From Lewinellaceae bacterium (GTDB taxonomy: Bacteria > Bacteroidota > Bacteroidia > Chitinophagales > Saprospiraceae), in contig JACJYL010000001.1 in the NCBI GenBank assembly GCA_020636105.1, positions 434,001 through 498,000 of the forward strand: 64,000 bases of DNA. The letters are read 5' to 3'. This document shows positions 17,386 to 25,746 of this stretch, piece after piece; within the stretch, counting starts at the first letter, position 1; each line of letters opens with the position of its first letter. The position numbers were made by a program, and so were the translations under genes. The notes beneath the pieces were generated by a model. It made no database searches. It was not told the DNA's origin and saw only the letters and a program-made list of their open reading frames with translations.

Positions 17386-17757
17386 ATGATACTGAAAAGA
17401 TTATTTTATCTTCTTTTGATTTCCGGTACCTTCTTTTATTCCGGATGTTATTATGATGTTGAAGAAGTTTTATACCCTTCCGGGGAATGCAATACCGACA
17501 GTGTGACTTATTCCCTGGTAGTCTTACCCATCCTGGAGCAGCAATGTTATGGTTGCCATACCGGGCCTTCATTGTCGGGAAATGTCAATCTGGAGGGATA
17601 CAATAATTTAAAAACCCTGGTAAATAGCGGTAAATTTCTTGGAGCCATAAAACATGAAGTGGGCTATACTCCGATGCCCGATGGAGCACCTCAATTACCT
17701 CAATGTGACATTGCCATGATTGAGGCCTGGATTGCGGAGGGAGCACCAGATAATTAA
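17386..17757 (+). CDS. Single-domain cytochrome-c-like lipoprotein
   Basis: A 123-residue protein with a lipoprotein signal (lipobox-like FFYSGC) and one haem site, CYGCH, plus a distal Met in TPMPDGAP. It matches the C-terminal half of the preceding protein, including the spacing, the LPQC segment and the ending (I)EAWIAEGAPDN versus IKAWIDAGAPNN, so the pair arose by duplication. A 29-nt gap separates them. Confidence 0.82.
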   Translation: MILKRLFYLLLISGTFFYSGCYYDVEEVLYPSGECNTDSVTYSLVVLPILEQQCYGCHTGPSLSGNVNLEGYNNLKTLVNSGKFLGAIKHEVGYTPMPDGAPQLPQCDIAMIEAWIAEGAPDN

Positions 17758-17813
17758 GCGGGAAAAACATAGGGCAAAGGGAAAGATCTTTAATATAAGA
17801 AAAACAGAATAAT

Positions 17814-18221
17814 ATGAAACTCCTTAAAATAGGACTCGTTCTGGCAGCGGTAGGATTGATAGCCGGCTTGTATTTATACAACAAACCTCATCAAAACATG
17901 ATGAGTGCCAAAACCGATATCAGCATAGAGGCCGCTCAGTTGTTTGGAGCCTTTGAGGCTGACGAAAACGGTTCCAATGAAAAATACCTGGATAAAATAA
18001 TTGAAGTCAAAGGCAAGGTTCGTGAGGTTAAAAAAGATGAGACCGGAAACCTTTCCGTGATATTGGAGACAGACGACATGATGTTTGGTGTTGTTTGCCA
18101 GCTGGATGAATTATCAACGCCGAAAAGAACCGCCTTTCAACCGGGAGAGGAAGTAACCTTTAAAGGCGTTTGCACAGGAGTCCTGATGGATGTTGTTTTG
18201 GTCAGATGCGTTGAATTATAA
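17814..18221 (+). CDS. OB-fold tRNA_anti-like protein with N-terminal membrane anchor
   Basis: A 135-residue protein with an N-terminal hydrophobic segment (about 5-22) and a compact beta-rich domain. The segment YLDKIIEVKGKVREVKKDE followed by LSVILETDD and GEEVTFKGVCTGVLMDVVL fits the tRNA_anti-like OB-fold family found in Bacteroidota envelope operons; despite the name, tRNA binding is not implied. Two Cys (VVCQ and VRCVEL) are present. It sits between the cytochrome and YceI genes with short gaps, so it probably works with them. Confidence 0.72.
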   Translation: MKLLKIGLVLAAVGLIAGLYLYNKPHQNMMSAKTDISIEAAQLFGAFEADENGSNEKYLDKIIEVKGKVREVKKDETGNLSVILETDDMMFGVVCQLDELSTPKRTAFQPGEEVTFKGVCTGVLMDVVLVRCVEL

Positions 18222-18249
18222 TTTTTGAATCAATATAAACCATATCAAT

Positions 18250-18807
18250 ATGAAAAAACTTAATTTTTGCCTGTTATGCCTGTTTTTAGGGACTGTTTTT
18301 TTGAATGCACAAAAAATTTATACCCGTGAAGGCAATGTCTCATTTTATTCAGAGGCACAAAAAGAAAATATTCAGGCTCATAATTCAAATGCTACCAGTA
18401 TCATTGATACGGAAACCGGCAAAATCGAATTTGCTATCCTGATCAAGGCTTTTCAGTTTGAAAAAGCACTCATGCAGCAGCATTTTAACGAAAATTATAT
18501 GGAAAGTAGCAAATTTCCTAAGGCTTTATTTAAAGGTCAAATTATTAATTTGTCTGAAATACATTTCGATAAAGATGGCACCTATACAGCGCAAATAAAG
18601 GGTGAAATTACGATTCATGGTGTGACTAAGCCGATTGAGACTGAAGGGGTAATTACGGTAGCAGGAGGGGAGGTGTCCGGGAAGTCCGATTTTCATCTGA
18701 CCGTAGCTGATTACGGAATTGAAGTCCCTTCCATTGTCAGGGATAATATTGCCAGGGAGATCACTGTGGACGTATCCTGTCACTATCAGGAATTTAAAAA
18801 GTCATAA
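18250..18807 (+). CDS. YceI-family periplasmic protein
   Basis: A 185-residue protein with a signal peptide (residues 1-20, ending VFLNAQ). YceI landmarks are HFNENYMESSKFP and TYTAQIKGEITIHGVTKP. It is a clear paralogue of the YceI protein at 7976, which shares the HFNENY.ES..FP and HG.T blocks. YceI proteins bind polyisoprenoid lipids in the periplasm. Embedded among cytochrome lipoproteins and a DUF5777 barrel, it is likely to carry a quinone-like or lipid ligand for that module (inference). Confidence 0.9.
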   Translation: MKKLNFCLLCLFLGTVFLNAQKIYTREGNVSFYSEAQKENIQAHNSNATSIIDTETGKIEFAILIKAFQFEKALMQQHFNENYMESSKFPKALFKGQIINLSEIHFDKDGTYTAQIKGEITIHGVTKPIETEGVITVAGGEVSGKSDFHLTVADYGIEVPSIVRDNIAREITVDVSCHYQEFKKS

Positions 18808-18874
18808 AAAATTTATATGGCATAGACGGGAACCTAACCAATCGAGATAGCCATTATGTTTAAACAAACCGCAT

Positions 18875-19771
18875 ATGAAACGTTTTTTAAGTTTATTGCT
18901 AATCATTTTTGCTTTACCGGCCGGTGTCTTTTCTCAGGAAGATGAGGACGATTTATTATCCTTATTGGGTGAAGAACAACCGACTATTGATTTTATCACC
19001 GCGAGTTTTAAAACCAATAGGGTGATCAATTTGCATTCCCTTGAGAATACGGCAAGGGGAGTGCTGGATGTAAAAATTTCCCACCGCTTTGGTTTTGTTA
19101 GCGGAGGTATCCAGGAATTGTACGGGCTGGATGCCTCCATGGTGCGTATTGGCGCCGATTTTGGGTTGACGGACAGGATTTGTATTGGCGCCGGGCGAAA
19201 CAGTTTCGAAAAAACTTTCGACGGGTTTTTGAAATACAAATTCCTGAGACAAAGTAAAGGGGCAAAAAATATGCCTGTAACAGCGGCAGCCCTGGCTTCC
19301 ATGGCGATAAAAACCATTCCATGGAGGTATCCTGATCGCGACAATCATCCTTCTTCAAGACTTTATTACACCTTTCAGTTGATCGTCGGACGAAAGTTCA
19401 GTGAAGGATTCTCCCTTCAACTTTCTCCCACGCTGGTGCACAGAAACCTGGTGGCCACGGTGAACGAAAGCAATGATGTTTATGCACTCGGAATTGCCGC
19501 CCGGCAAAAACTGAACAAACGACTGGCTGTAAACGCAGAATATATTTATGTCTTTCCTGATCAGTTAGGATCCGCTTTCACAAACTCCTTGTCGATCGGA
19601 CTCGATATTGAAACCGGCGGACACGTATTCCAATTACACTTTACCAATTCCACTTCAATGGTGCCCAAGGGATATATTACTGAAACTGTTGGAGACTGGG
19701 CAAAAGGAGATGTACATTTTGGCTTTAATGTATCAAGAGTTTTCACAGTTGTTAAACCTAAAGGGTTTTAA
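18875..19771 (+). CDS. DUF5777-type outer-membrane beta-barrel protein
   Basis: A 298-residue protein with a signal peptide (1-20, ending AGVFSQ), an acidic linker (EDEDDLLSLLGEEQ) and alternating strands to a C-terminal Phe-containing end (VVKPKGF). Typical segments are FKTNRVINLHSLENTARGVL, DVKISHRFGFVSGG and IGADFGLTDR, which fit the DUF5777 barrel family, often found beside YceI and c-type cytochrome lipoproteins in Bacteroidota. The function is unknown. It is the last gene of the module and ends at a strong terminator. Confidence 0.82.
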   Translation: MKRFLSLLLIIFALPAGVFSQEDEDDLLSLLGEEQPTIDFITASFKTNRVINLHSLENTARGVLDVKISHRFGFVSGGIQELYGLDASMVRIGADFGLTDRICIGAGRNSFEKTFDGFLKYKFLRQSKGAKNMPVTAAALASMAIKTIPWRYPDRDNHPSSRLYYTFQLIVGRKFSEGFSLQLSPTLVHRNLVATVNESNDVYALGIAARQKLNKRLAVNAEYIYVFPDQLGSAFTNSLSIGLDIETGGHVFQLHFTNSTSMVPKGYITETVGDWAKGDVHFGFNVSRVFTVVKPKGF

Positions 19772-19798
19772 TTAGAATGAACCCGATTGATTTGAATG

Positions 19799-19830
19799 GC
19801 TTGCCCCCAATCCCCGGGCAAGCTTTTTTT
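19799..19830. terminator. Terminator shared by convergent genes
   Basis: Stem GCTTGCCC (19799-19806) pairs with 19816-19823 and is followed by seven Ts. It closes the cytochrome/YceI module and overlaps the last codon of the reverse-strand transporter. Confidence 0.85.
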
Positions 19831-21061
19831 ATATGCGGGCTTCCGCCAATTCCACTTCGTAATTTTCTGGTACTTTTTGTCCCCTCAGCCATAAAAATAT
19901 GATCATGGAAATTAGGCCGGAAAAAGCAAAGCCCAATACCAGTGGCAAGGCCGTTTGTTCAATGTAACGTCCGATTGAAATACCCAAAGGAACGGAAATT
20001 AACGTAGAAACGAATCCAACAACCGTTGACCCCAACCCGGCAACATGTCCTAATGGTCGCATCGCCAGGGCATTTAAATTTCCGAAAAGGATGCCCGTGC
20101 AAAAGAGTAAGGCAATCAGGAAGACCATAAACATCCATAATGGAGGGTTCTGATGAGAGAAGATGGTAAATAAAACGGCTGCGATGACCGACAGTACCGT
20201 AAAACCCGCCAGAGACCAGAATGTCATTTTATCCATTCCGAAGATCATCACCATCTTACTGTTGACCAGTGATGCCACACCGATAGACAAGGCTAAAAGA
20301 GCGAAAACAAGGGGGAATTTATCGCCCAGGTTATATTGTTCCTGGAAAATTTGCTGGGCGGAACTCAGGTAAACAAGAAAAGCTCCCTGGATCAGGCCCA
20401 TTATGAGCGTAAAGGCAAGGGTGGTTTTTGTTCTGAAAATTTCGGCTACCGCTTTATTTATTTTCCTGATGGAAAACGGGATTTTATTTTCAGGTTTGAG
20501 CGTTTCCTCCTGGCGAAAGTAGAACCAGAATACAATAACAATGGCAATCAATATCTGGGTCCCGTAGATGGCTTTCCAGCCGGCAAGGTGTAAAACTTCC
20601 TGGCCCACTGCCGGGGCAACCATGGGAACCAGGATGAAAACCACCATAATAAAAGACATGATCCTGGCCATGAAATCGCCAACGTAACGATCCCTTACCA
20701 TCGCCATACCGATCGTTCTTGGTGCGCCGAGTCCAATCCCCTGGATGAATCTGCTGAACAGCATCCATTCAAAACTCGTGGAAATTATGGAAAGCAGACT
20801 CCCCACAATAAATATGGAAAAGCCAAAGTAAACCGCAGGTTTCCTGCCCAGGCTGTCTGATAACGGGCCGAAAAAAATCTGCCCTATGGCAAGCCCCAGA
20901 AAGACCAGGGAAACAAGTAATTGATTGTCGTTGGTATTGGTAATTCCAAAATCATCCCCTATAACCTGCATGGCAGGAAGTATTGCGTCTATGGAGAAGG
21001 CCCCGATGGCCATCATGAACGCCATAAGAGCAATGAATTCGACCGGCTTTTGATTTTTCAT
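19829..21061 (-). CDS. Bcr/CflA-family drug efflux MFS transporter
   Basis: A 410-residue, 12-span inner-membrane exporter. IDAILPAMQVI in TM1, GPLSDSLGRKPAV in loop 2-3 (motif A), RFIQGIGLGA and VRDRYVGDFMARIMS between TM4 and TM5 are the Bcr/CflA signatures. A longer frame starts at an ATG at 21097, but a perfect TACCTTTG promoter at 21068-21075 lies inside that extension, so the ATG at 21061 (MKNQK) is chosen; the mRNA would be nearly leaderless. The substrate is unknown. Confidence 0.88.
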   Translation of the reverse strand: MKNQKPVEFIALMAFMMAIGAFSIDAILPAMQVIGDDFGITNTNDNQLLVSLVFLGLAIGQIFFGPLSDSLGRKPAVYFGFSIFIVGSLLSIISTSFEWMLFSRFIQGIGLGAPRTIGMAMVRDRYVGDFMARIMSFIMVVFILVPMVAPAVGQEVLHLAGWKAIYGTQILIAIVIVFWFYFRQEETLKPENKIPFSIRKINKAVAEIFRTKTTLAFTLIMGLIQGAFLVYLSSAQQIFQEQYNLGDKFPLVFALLALSIGVASLVNSKMVMIFGMDKMTFWSLAGFTVLSVIAAVLFTIFSHQNPPLWMFMVFLIALLFCTGILFGNLNALAMRPLGHVAGLGSTVVGFVSTLISVPLGISIGRYIEQTALPLVLGFAFSGLISMIIFLWLRGQKVPENYEVELAEARI

Positions 21062-21067
21062 AAGTTG

Positions 21068-21075
21068 CAAAGGTA
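21068..21075 (-). promoter_or_regulatory. -7 promoter element of Bcr/CflA gene
   Basis: Reverse-strand TACCTTTG matches TAnnTTTG exactly and lies 6 nt before the chosen start codon, implying a leaderless or almost leaderless transcript. Confidence 0.6.
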
Positions 21076-21157
21076 TGGAATTGCCCCTAAAGGACATTTT
21101 ATGCTGTGTTTAAAAATAATTTAAGGAAGAGGGCATTGCCGGTTTAAAGAACTGCCT

Positions 21158-21496
21158 TTAAGTCAAAATTAATCGTTTGAGTCCTAAAAATATATTCCTT
21201 TCCATGGTATCAAATGTTCCATCGGAGAGAAAGAGTTTCATGATTTCTGAGACAAGAATTTCCTTTGCTTCGGGGGTGGGATAATATTTCCCTGCAGCGG
21301 CAACGATCTTTTCAATACTTTCATAATCATTATCCCCGTCGAATTCTTGGTGAATTTTTTGGTAGACTTCTTTATCAATCTTCGATTTAATCAAGTCTTT
21401 TTCTTCTTCGGTCTCAATATAGTCAGCGTGGGCGCAATACATGAACAGATATCCCAGGAATTCATTTTTTGACCAGTTTGGCATTTTATCGCTCAT
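21158..21496 (-). CDS. Small TerB-like helical protein of unknown function
   Basis: A 112-residue cytoplasmic protein from the ATG at 21496 (MSDKMPNWSKNEFLGYLF); an upstream extension in the same frame lacks plausible protein character. It is all-helical and acidic, with an LFMYCAHADYIETEEEKDLI segment and a FLSDGTFDTMERNIFL segment that resemble the paired acidic helices of TerB-like domains. That assignment is weak. No enzymatic motif is seen. Confidence 0.7.
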   Translation of the reverse strand: MSDKMPNWSKNEFLGYLFMYCAHADYIETEEEKDLIKSKIDKEVYQKIHQEFDGDNDYESIEKIVAAAGKYYPTPEAKEILVSEIMKLFLSDGTFDTMERNIFLGLKRLILT

Positions 21497-21591
21497 TATG
21501 TTTTTTTTACAATGTAATTTCAGATAAAGGGAATGCTTCAAAAGTATATCAAAAATAGGATAAAATGTGGTGTTTGCCGTAATAAAAAAAA

Positions 21592-21599
21592 TACCTTTG
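21592..21599 (+). promoter_or_regulatory. -7 promoter element upstream of sulP
   Basis: TACCTTTG, an exact TAnnTTTG match, would start a transcript near 21605 with a leader of about 105 nt before the SulP start codon. Confidence 0.5.
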
Positions 21600-21711
21600 C
21601 AAACTTTTGCTTTAACCTGGGACGATTGCCTTTGTTCCAAAATAATAGAGCCACCTAAATTTTATTCATTTTGCCTTCCGGGATCCATGCCGGAGAGGTT
21701 AATTTATACTT

Positions 21712-23235
21712 ATGAAAAAATATTTAAATTTATTTGATTTATCCCAAAAGGTGGATTATAAAATAGAGGTCCTGTCAGGTCTGACCGTCGCTTTGGCATT
21801 AATACCGGAAGCCGTTGCTTTTGCCCTTATTGCAGGCCTTTCCCCTCTGACGGGTTTATATGCAGCTTTTGTTATGGGTTTGGTTACTTCGGTGCTGGGT
21901 GGGCGTCCGGGGATGATTTCCGGAGCTACCGGGGCGGTGGCCGTTGTTTTAGTGGTACTGGCTCAAACTTATGGCATTGAGTATATTTTCGCAACGGTTG
22001 TTTTGGCCGGTATTATGCAAATTTTGGCCGGAGTTTTGAAGCTGGGAAAGCTTATGCGATTGGTTCCCCATCCTGTTATTTTTGGTTTTGTAAATGGATT
22101 GGCCATCATTATTTTTATGTCACAACTGGAACAATTCAAGGATGCCTCCGGGAATTGGCTGACAGGCCAGCCTTTGTTTGTTTTGTTGGCCCTGGTATTG
22201 TTTACCATGCTGATTATCTGGGGATTGCCGAAGTTAAGCAAGGCCATTCCTGCCTCCCTGGTAGCTATCCTGGTTATTTTCGGACTGGTGGTCGGGTTTA
22301 ATATTGATACAAAAACGGTGGGGGATATTGCTTCGATCAGTGGCAGTTTTCCTCCATTTCACATTCCGGAAATCCCTTTGAGCTTTGAGACTTTTCTAAT
22401 CATTTTACCCTATTCCGCTATCATGGCAGGAGTGGGGCTGATTGAAAGTTTGCTGACTCTGAATATCATTGATGAGATCACAGAAACGAGAGGCCGTGGC
22501 AATAAGGAGGCCGTGGCACAGGGAATCGCCAATATGCTTTCAGGATTTTTTTCCGGTATGGGAGGATGCGCCATGATTGGTCAAAGCCTTATCAACATTT
22601 CTTCAGGAGCAAGGGCCAGATTGTCAGGGATCGTAGCGGCGGTGATGTTATTGGTCTTTATCATGTTTGGTGCCAACCTGATTGAAAAACTTCCAATGGC
22701 TGCCTTAACTGGGCTGATGATTATGGTTGCCATCGGAACTTTTGAGTGGGCCAGCCTGAAAACTTTTAAACGCATGCCCAAATCGGATATTTTCGTGATG
22801 GTCATGGTCACCCTGGTGACTGCTGTTTTGCATAATCTTGCCCTCGCTGTGCTGATAGGGGTGGTCATTGCGGCCCTTGTTTTCGCATGGGACAATGCAA
22901 AACGCATCCGTGCCAGAAAGCACATCGATGAAAACGGAGTAAAACATTATGAGATCTACGGACCGCTGTTTTTTGGATCGGTTTCTGTTTTTAATGAAAA
23001 ATTTGATGTGCTCAATGACCCGGATGAGGTGATCATCGATTTTCAGGAAAGCAGGGTAGTGGATATGTCTGCGATAGAAGCCCTGAATAAAATAACAGAG
23101 CGATACCAAAAAGTAGGCAAAAAAGTACATTTGAAACACCTGAGTGTGGACTGCCGCAAATTGTTGCAAAATGCGGAAGAGATCATTGATGTCAACGTAC
23201 TGGAAGATCCTACTTATAAATTATTGGTGGATTGA
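21712..23235 (+). CDS. SulP-family inorganic anion transporter with STAS domain
   Basis: A 507-residue inner-membrane transporter for sulfate, bicarbonate or a related anion. The membrane domain (about 15-390) has GLTVALALIPEAVAFALIAG, LTGLYAAF and GRPGMISGATGAVAVV, typical of SulP TM1-TM3, and GLIESLLTLNIIDE in the second half. The C-terminal STAS domain (about 420-505) contains VIIDFQESRVVDMSAIEAL. The substrate is not readable. Its stop is 8 nt from the stop of a convergent gene. Confidence 0.93.
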   Translation: MKKYLNLFDLSQKVDYKIEVLSGLTVALALIPEAVAFALIAGLSPLTGLYAAFVMGLVTSVLGGRPGMISGATGAVAVVLVVLAQTYGIEYIFATVVLAGIMQILAGVLKLGKLMRLVPHPVIFGFVNGLAIIIFMSQLEQFKDASGNWLTGQPLFVLLALVLFTMLIIWGLPKLSKAIPASLVAILVIFGLVVGFNIDTKTVGDIASISGSFPPFHIPEIPLSFETFLIILPYSAIMAGVGLIESLLTLNIIDEITETRGRGNKEAVAQGIANMLSGFFSGMGGCAMIGQSLINISSGARARLSGIVAAVMLLVFIMFGANLIEKLPMAALTGLMIMVAIGTFEWASLKTFKRMPKSDIFVMVMVTLVTAVLHNLALAVLIGVVIAALVFAWDNAKRIRARKHIDENGVKHYEIYGPLFFGSVSVFNEKFDVLNDPDEVIIDFQESRVVDMSAIEALNKITERYQKVGKKVHLKHLSVDCRKLLQNAEEIIDVNVLEDPTYKLLVD

Positions 23236-23243
23236 AATAATCC

Positions 23244-24128
23244 TTATGAAATTTTAACCGAGGTCATGCTCAAAGAGCCTGCCAACAATTTGTCATTAAA
23301 AAGAGCTATTTCTTCGTTTTTTTGTTTGAGACTAAGGCTGTAAATAAGTGGCAGATAATGATCAGGAGTAGGAACAGCTAATTGCAGGGCTTTCCCCTGC
23401 TGGTGATAATCAATAATGGGCTGAAAATTGCCATCCTGCATCCAGACATTGATTTTTTCTCTGGTTTCAATAGCCCAGTCATACCCGTAATTGTCCTTGT
23501 CCATATTTTGCCAATCGACCATCCCCAGGTTATGGATAATATTACCACTACCGATGATCAATATTCCTTTACCCCTTAGGGCATTTAACTTTTTGCCTAA
23601 TTCGAAATGGTATGCAGGAGGTTTTGTGTAATCAATACTCATTTGAATTACCGGAACATCTGCCTGGGGAAACAAATGTTTGATCACACTCCATGCGCCG
23701 TGATCCAGTCCCCATTTTTCGTCGAGTTCCACTTCGATGGGGGCGAGTAGGGTCTTGGTATTTCCGGCCAGTTCAGGGCTACCTTTGGCCGGGTACTGTA
23801 CTTCAAAAAGTTCCTGTGGAAAACCGCCGAAATCATGGATGGTCCTGGGCATTTCCATGGCAGTTACCTTCGTGCCCCTGGTGTACCAATGAGCAGATAT
23901 GCACAAAATCGCCTGTGGCCTGGGCAATGATTTCGCAACGGTTCTGAAGCCGGTTACAAATTCATTCTCCTCTATGGCGTTCATCGGGCTGCCGTGTCCT
24001 AAAAAAAGTACGGGCATTTTTTCTGTTAAAGGAAAGCCCTGGGAAAGTTTGTCTAAAGCATTGAGTGGTTCCATATAAAAAGTAAAGGGTGTCAGACCAA
24101 TTAATTGCAAGAATTTTTTCCGGTTCAT
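23244..24128 (-). CDS. ygiD: YgiD/DODA-type extradiol ring-opening dioxygenase
   Basis: A 294-residue class III extradiol dioxygenase of the 4,5-DOPA-dioxygenase type. Metal-ligand motifs are present: FLGHGSPMNA (His45), ISAHWYT (His80) and TPDHYLPL (His257), together with HDFGGFP and GLDHGAWSV. It is longer than E. coli YgiD at the N-terminus by about 30 residues with a weak hydrophobic stretch (FLQLIGLTPFTFYM), so it may be exported. The physiological substrate is unknown. Convergent with sulP. Confidence 0.9.
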   Translation of the reverse strand: MNRKKFLQLIGLTPFTFYMEPLNALDKLSQGFPLTEKMPVLFLGHGSPMNAIEENEFVTGFRTVAKSLPRPQAILCISAHWYTRGTKVTAMEMPRTIHDFGGFPQELFEVQYPAKGSPELAGNTKTLLAPIEVELDEKWGLDHGAWSVIKHLFPQADVPVIQMSIDYTKPPAYHFELGKKLNALRGKGILIIGSGNIIHNLGMVDWQNMDKDNYGYDWAIETREKINVWMQDGNFQPIIDYHQQGKALQLAVPTPDHYLPLIYSLSLKQKNEEIALFNDKLLAGSLSMTSVKIS

Positions 24129-24295
24129 TTAAGCTCGATTGATTGCCTGTTTTTTCTGGTGAATTCACTTTTGTTATTTTGAGATGTTGGGGTAGAAATG
24201 TGAGGGAAAGATAATAAAAACTGGGGGGATTACCTAGCCTTGTAATCAGTCAAAAGTTATGCAAAGTTCCTCTTTTTAAATCGACAGGAATTAAC

Positions 24296-24330
24296 AAAAA
24301 AAGTCCTTGCGCATTTCTACACAAGGACTT
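24296..24330 (-). terminator. Terminator of the tRNA-Arg transcript
   Basis: On the reverse strand a 9-bp stem AAGTCCTTG/CAAGGACTT (arms 24322-24330 and 24301-24309) is followed by five Ts, just downstream of the tRNA 3' end. Confidence 0.82.
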
Positions 24331-24347
24331 ACCGATTTTCCGGTCTG

Positions 24348-24421
24348 TGATCCCGCCAGGGCTCGAACCTGGAACCTGCTGCTTAGAAGGCAGCTGCTCT
24401 ATCCAGTTGAGCTACGAGACC
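24348..24421 (-). tRNA. tRNA-Arg (anticodon TCT)
   Basis: A 74-nt cloverleaf on the reverse strand: acceptor GGTCTCG with CGGGATC (two G-U pairs), D-arm GCTC..GAGC, anticodon stem GCTGC/GCAGC with loop CTTCTAA giving anticodon TCT, variable AGGTT, T-arm CCAGG TTCGAGC CCTGG and discriminator A. It decodes AGA. CCA is not encoded. Confidence 0.95.
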
Positions 24422-24453
24422 GGATAAATATTTTTTGTTTCACTTGGTACAGT

Positions 24454-24531
24454 TGTATGGCCAGGGCTCGAACCTGGAACCTTCCCGACACTTAGTGTCG
24501 CGGATGCTCTATCCAGTTGAGCTACGAGACC
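24454..24531 (-). pseudogene. Damaged tandem copy of tRNA-Arg
   Basis: On the reverse strand the first 27 nt (acceptor 5' strand and D-arm) and a 23-nt block covering the variable and T-arm are identical to the functional tRNA-Arg next to it. The anticodon arm is replaced by a 22-nt segment that folds as a strong hairpin around CGACAC-TAA-GTGTCG, with no normal 7-nt anticodon loop, and the 3' acceptor strand is CCATACA, which cannot pair with GGTCTCG. It lies between the promoter and the intact gene, so it would be transcribed first. Confidence 0.8.
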
Positions 24532-24553
24532 GGATATTCCTTTTTTAGCGGCG

Positions 24554-24561
24554 CAAAGGTA
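24554..24561 (-). promoter_or_regulatory. -7 promoter element of the tRNA-Arg transcript
   Basis: Reverse-strand TACCTTTG matches TAnnTTTG exactly, 22 nt upstream of the damaged tRNA copy. The sequence GGCGCAAAG around it is repeated at the ychF promoter. Confidence 0.65.
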
Positions 24562-24722
24562 TCTTTTTTTAAAAAAACTTCAAAGTTAAATGAAGAAATA
24601 TTTAAAATAACTATTTCCAGAGGTTTTAAGATAACTTGATACCAGCTTATAAAGGGAGTGTCTGTTATTTTAAACCGGGCACAAATTTGTAACAAAAGGA
24701 TTCCTAAAAAGGTTCAACCTGG

Positions 24723-25571
24723 TTATTTTCCTCTTTTCGTAAGACTAAGGTTAATGTCGGTACTGGTTTTCATATTCATCCCCTGGACCGACATGTTGAG
24801 GTTTTGTTTAATCACCGAAGTTTTCAAAAAGCCATCCGCCCTGTTGATCGTTATGTTGCCGTTGAAATCACCTGAGCCGGACATCATGGCTTCTGGACTA
24901 AATTTGATGGTACCTTTTACGTCGAGTAAAACAGTAGTAGCCGTAATTTCCTTGACAGTATAAGTTAAATGTTGAGTCATAGGCGCTTGGCCCTCAATAT
25001 TTATATCCGCATTCCAGCTGTCGCCTACCTTCAGCACATTTTCAGGATAATGAATGAAAGTGTTCTCCAGGGATTGGTTCATTTGTTGGATCTGGCTGGT
25101 CATTTCCGGATCGTCTCCAAAAATTTTATGGTAATCAGGATATTCAAGCACTTCTCCTCGGGTATTTAGTTTACTCACCATGGATTTATTTAACATTCTT
25201 CCCATCGTTTTATGCATTTCCTCGATAGAGGGATCGCTGAGGTCCGGATTATCCGAGTCATAGTCAATACTCATCATCGAATTTTTGATATTCATCCCTG
25301 CTTTTTTGACGGTATTCTCCAGGTAAAAAGCCCCATCTTTACCCACCTCCCCAATGGAAAGGTCATTGTCCATTTTCATGGACATGGTCATACTTTGAGC
25401 ACCGTCCATTAACAGGTTCATTTGCATGCTCATGCCATATTGGTCTCCTTTTGCGGGTTTGAATCGCAGCAGTACTTCTTTAGTACTTAAAACTTCAGCC
25501 GTTTTACAACCCGAAAACGCAATGGCTAAAAGGGTAAAAGCTAGAATGGAATGCCTGAAAAATTGATTCAT
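24723..25571 (-). CDS. Lipoprotein, DUF6263-like
   Basis: A 282-residue envelope lipoprotein with a type II signal (LLAIAFSGC, anchor Cys22). The mature part is beta-rich and Met-rich, with QYGMSMQMNLLMDG, a conserved-looking VGDSWNADINIEG and repeated Thr-Val strands. This fits the DUF6263 family common in Bacteroidota, whose function is not known. It lies divergent from the large BNR-type protein gene. Confidence 0.75.
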   Translation of the reverse strand: MNQFFRHSILAFTLLAIAFSGCKTAEVLSTKEVLLRFKPAKGDQYGMSMQMNLLMDGAQSMTMSMKMDNDLSIGEVGKDGAFYLENTVKKAGMNIKNSMMSIDYDSDNPDLSDPSIEEMHKTMGRMLNKSMVSKLNTRGEVLEYPDYHKIFGDDPEMTSQIQQMNQSLENTFIHYPENVLKVGDSWNADINIEGQAPMTQHLTYTVKEITATTVLLDVKGTIKFSPEAMMSGSGDFNGNITINRADGFLKTSVIKQNLNMSVQGMNMKTSTDINLSLTKRGK

Positions 25572-25746
25572 TACAGCAATATTTTATAGTGATAACAATA
25601 ATTACTTTTTAGAAGTCAGGTGGGTGTTGAATACTGAAAAGACTTAATATCATGACTTCGAAAGACAAATTTACAAAATAAGGTATCGCAATCGGAACTA
25701 ATTTATAAATTTATACTTCACAATTATTCATTAAAAAATCCAGTCC

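Noticed and set aside
24307..24495. 62-residue frame containing RARTWNLL and LLYPVELR
   Set aside because: It runs through the tRNA-Arg and its damaged copy on the opposite strand, a well-known false gene.
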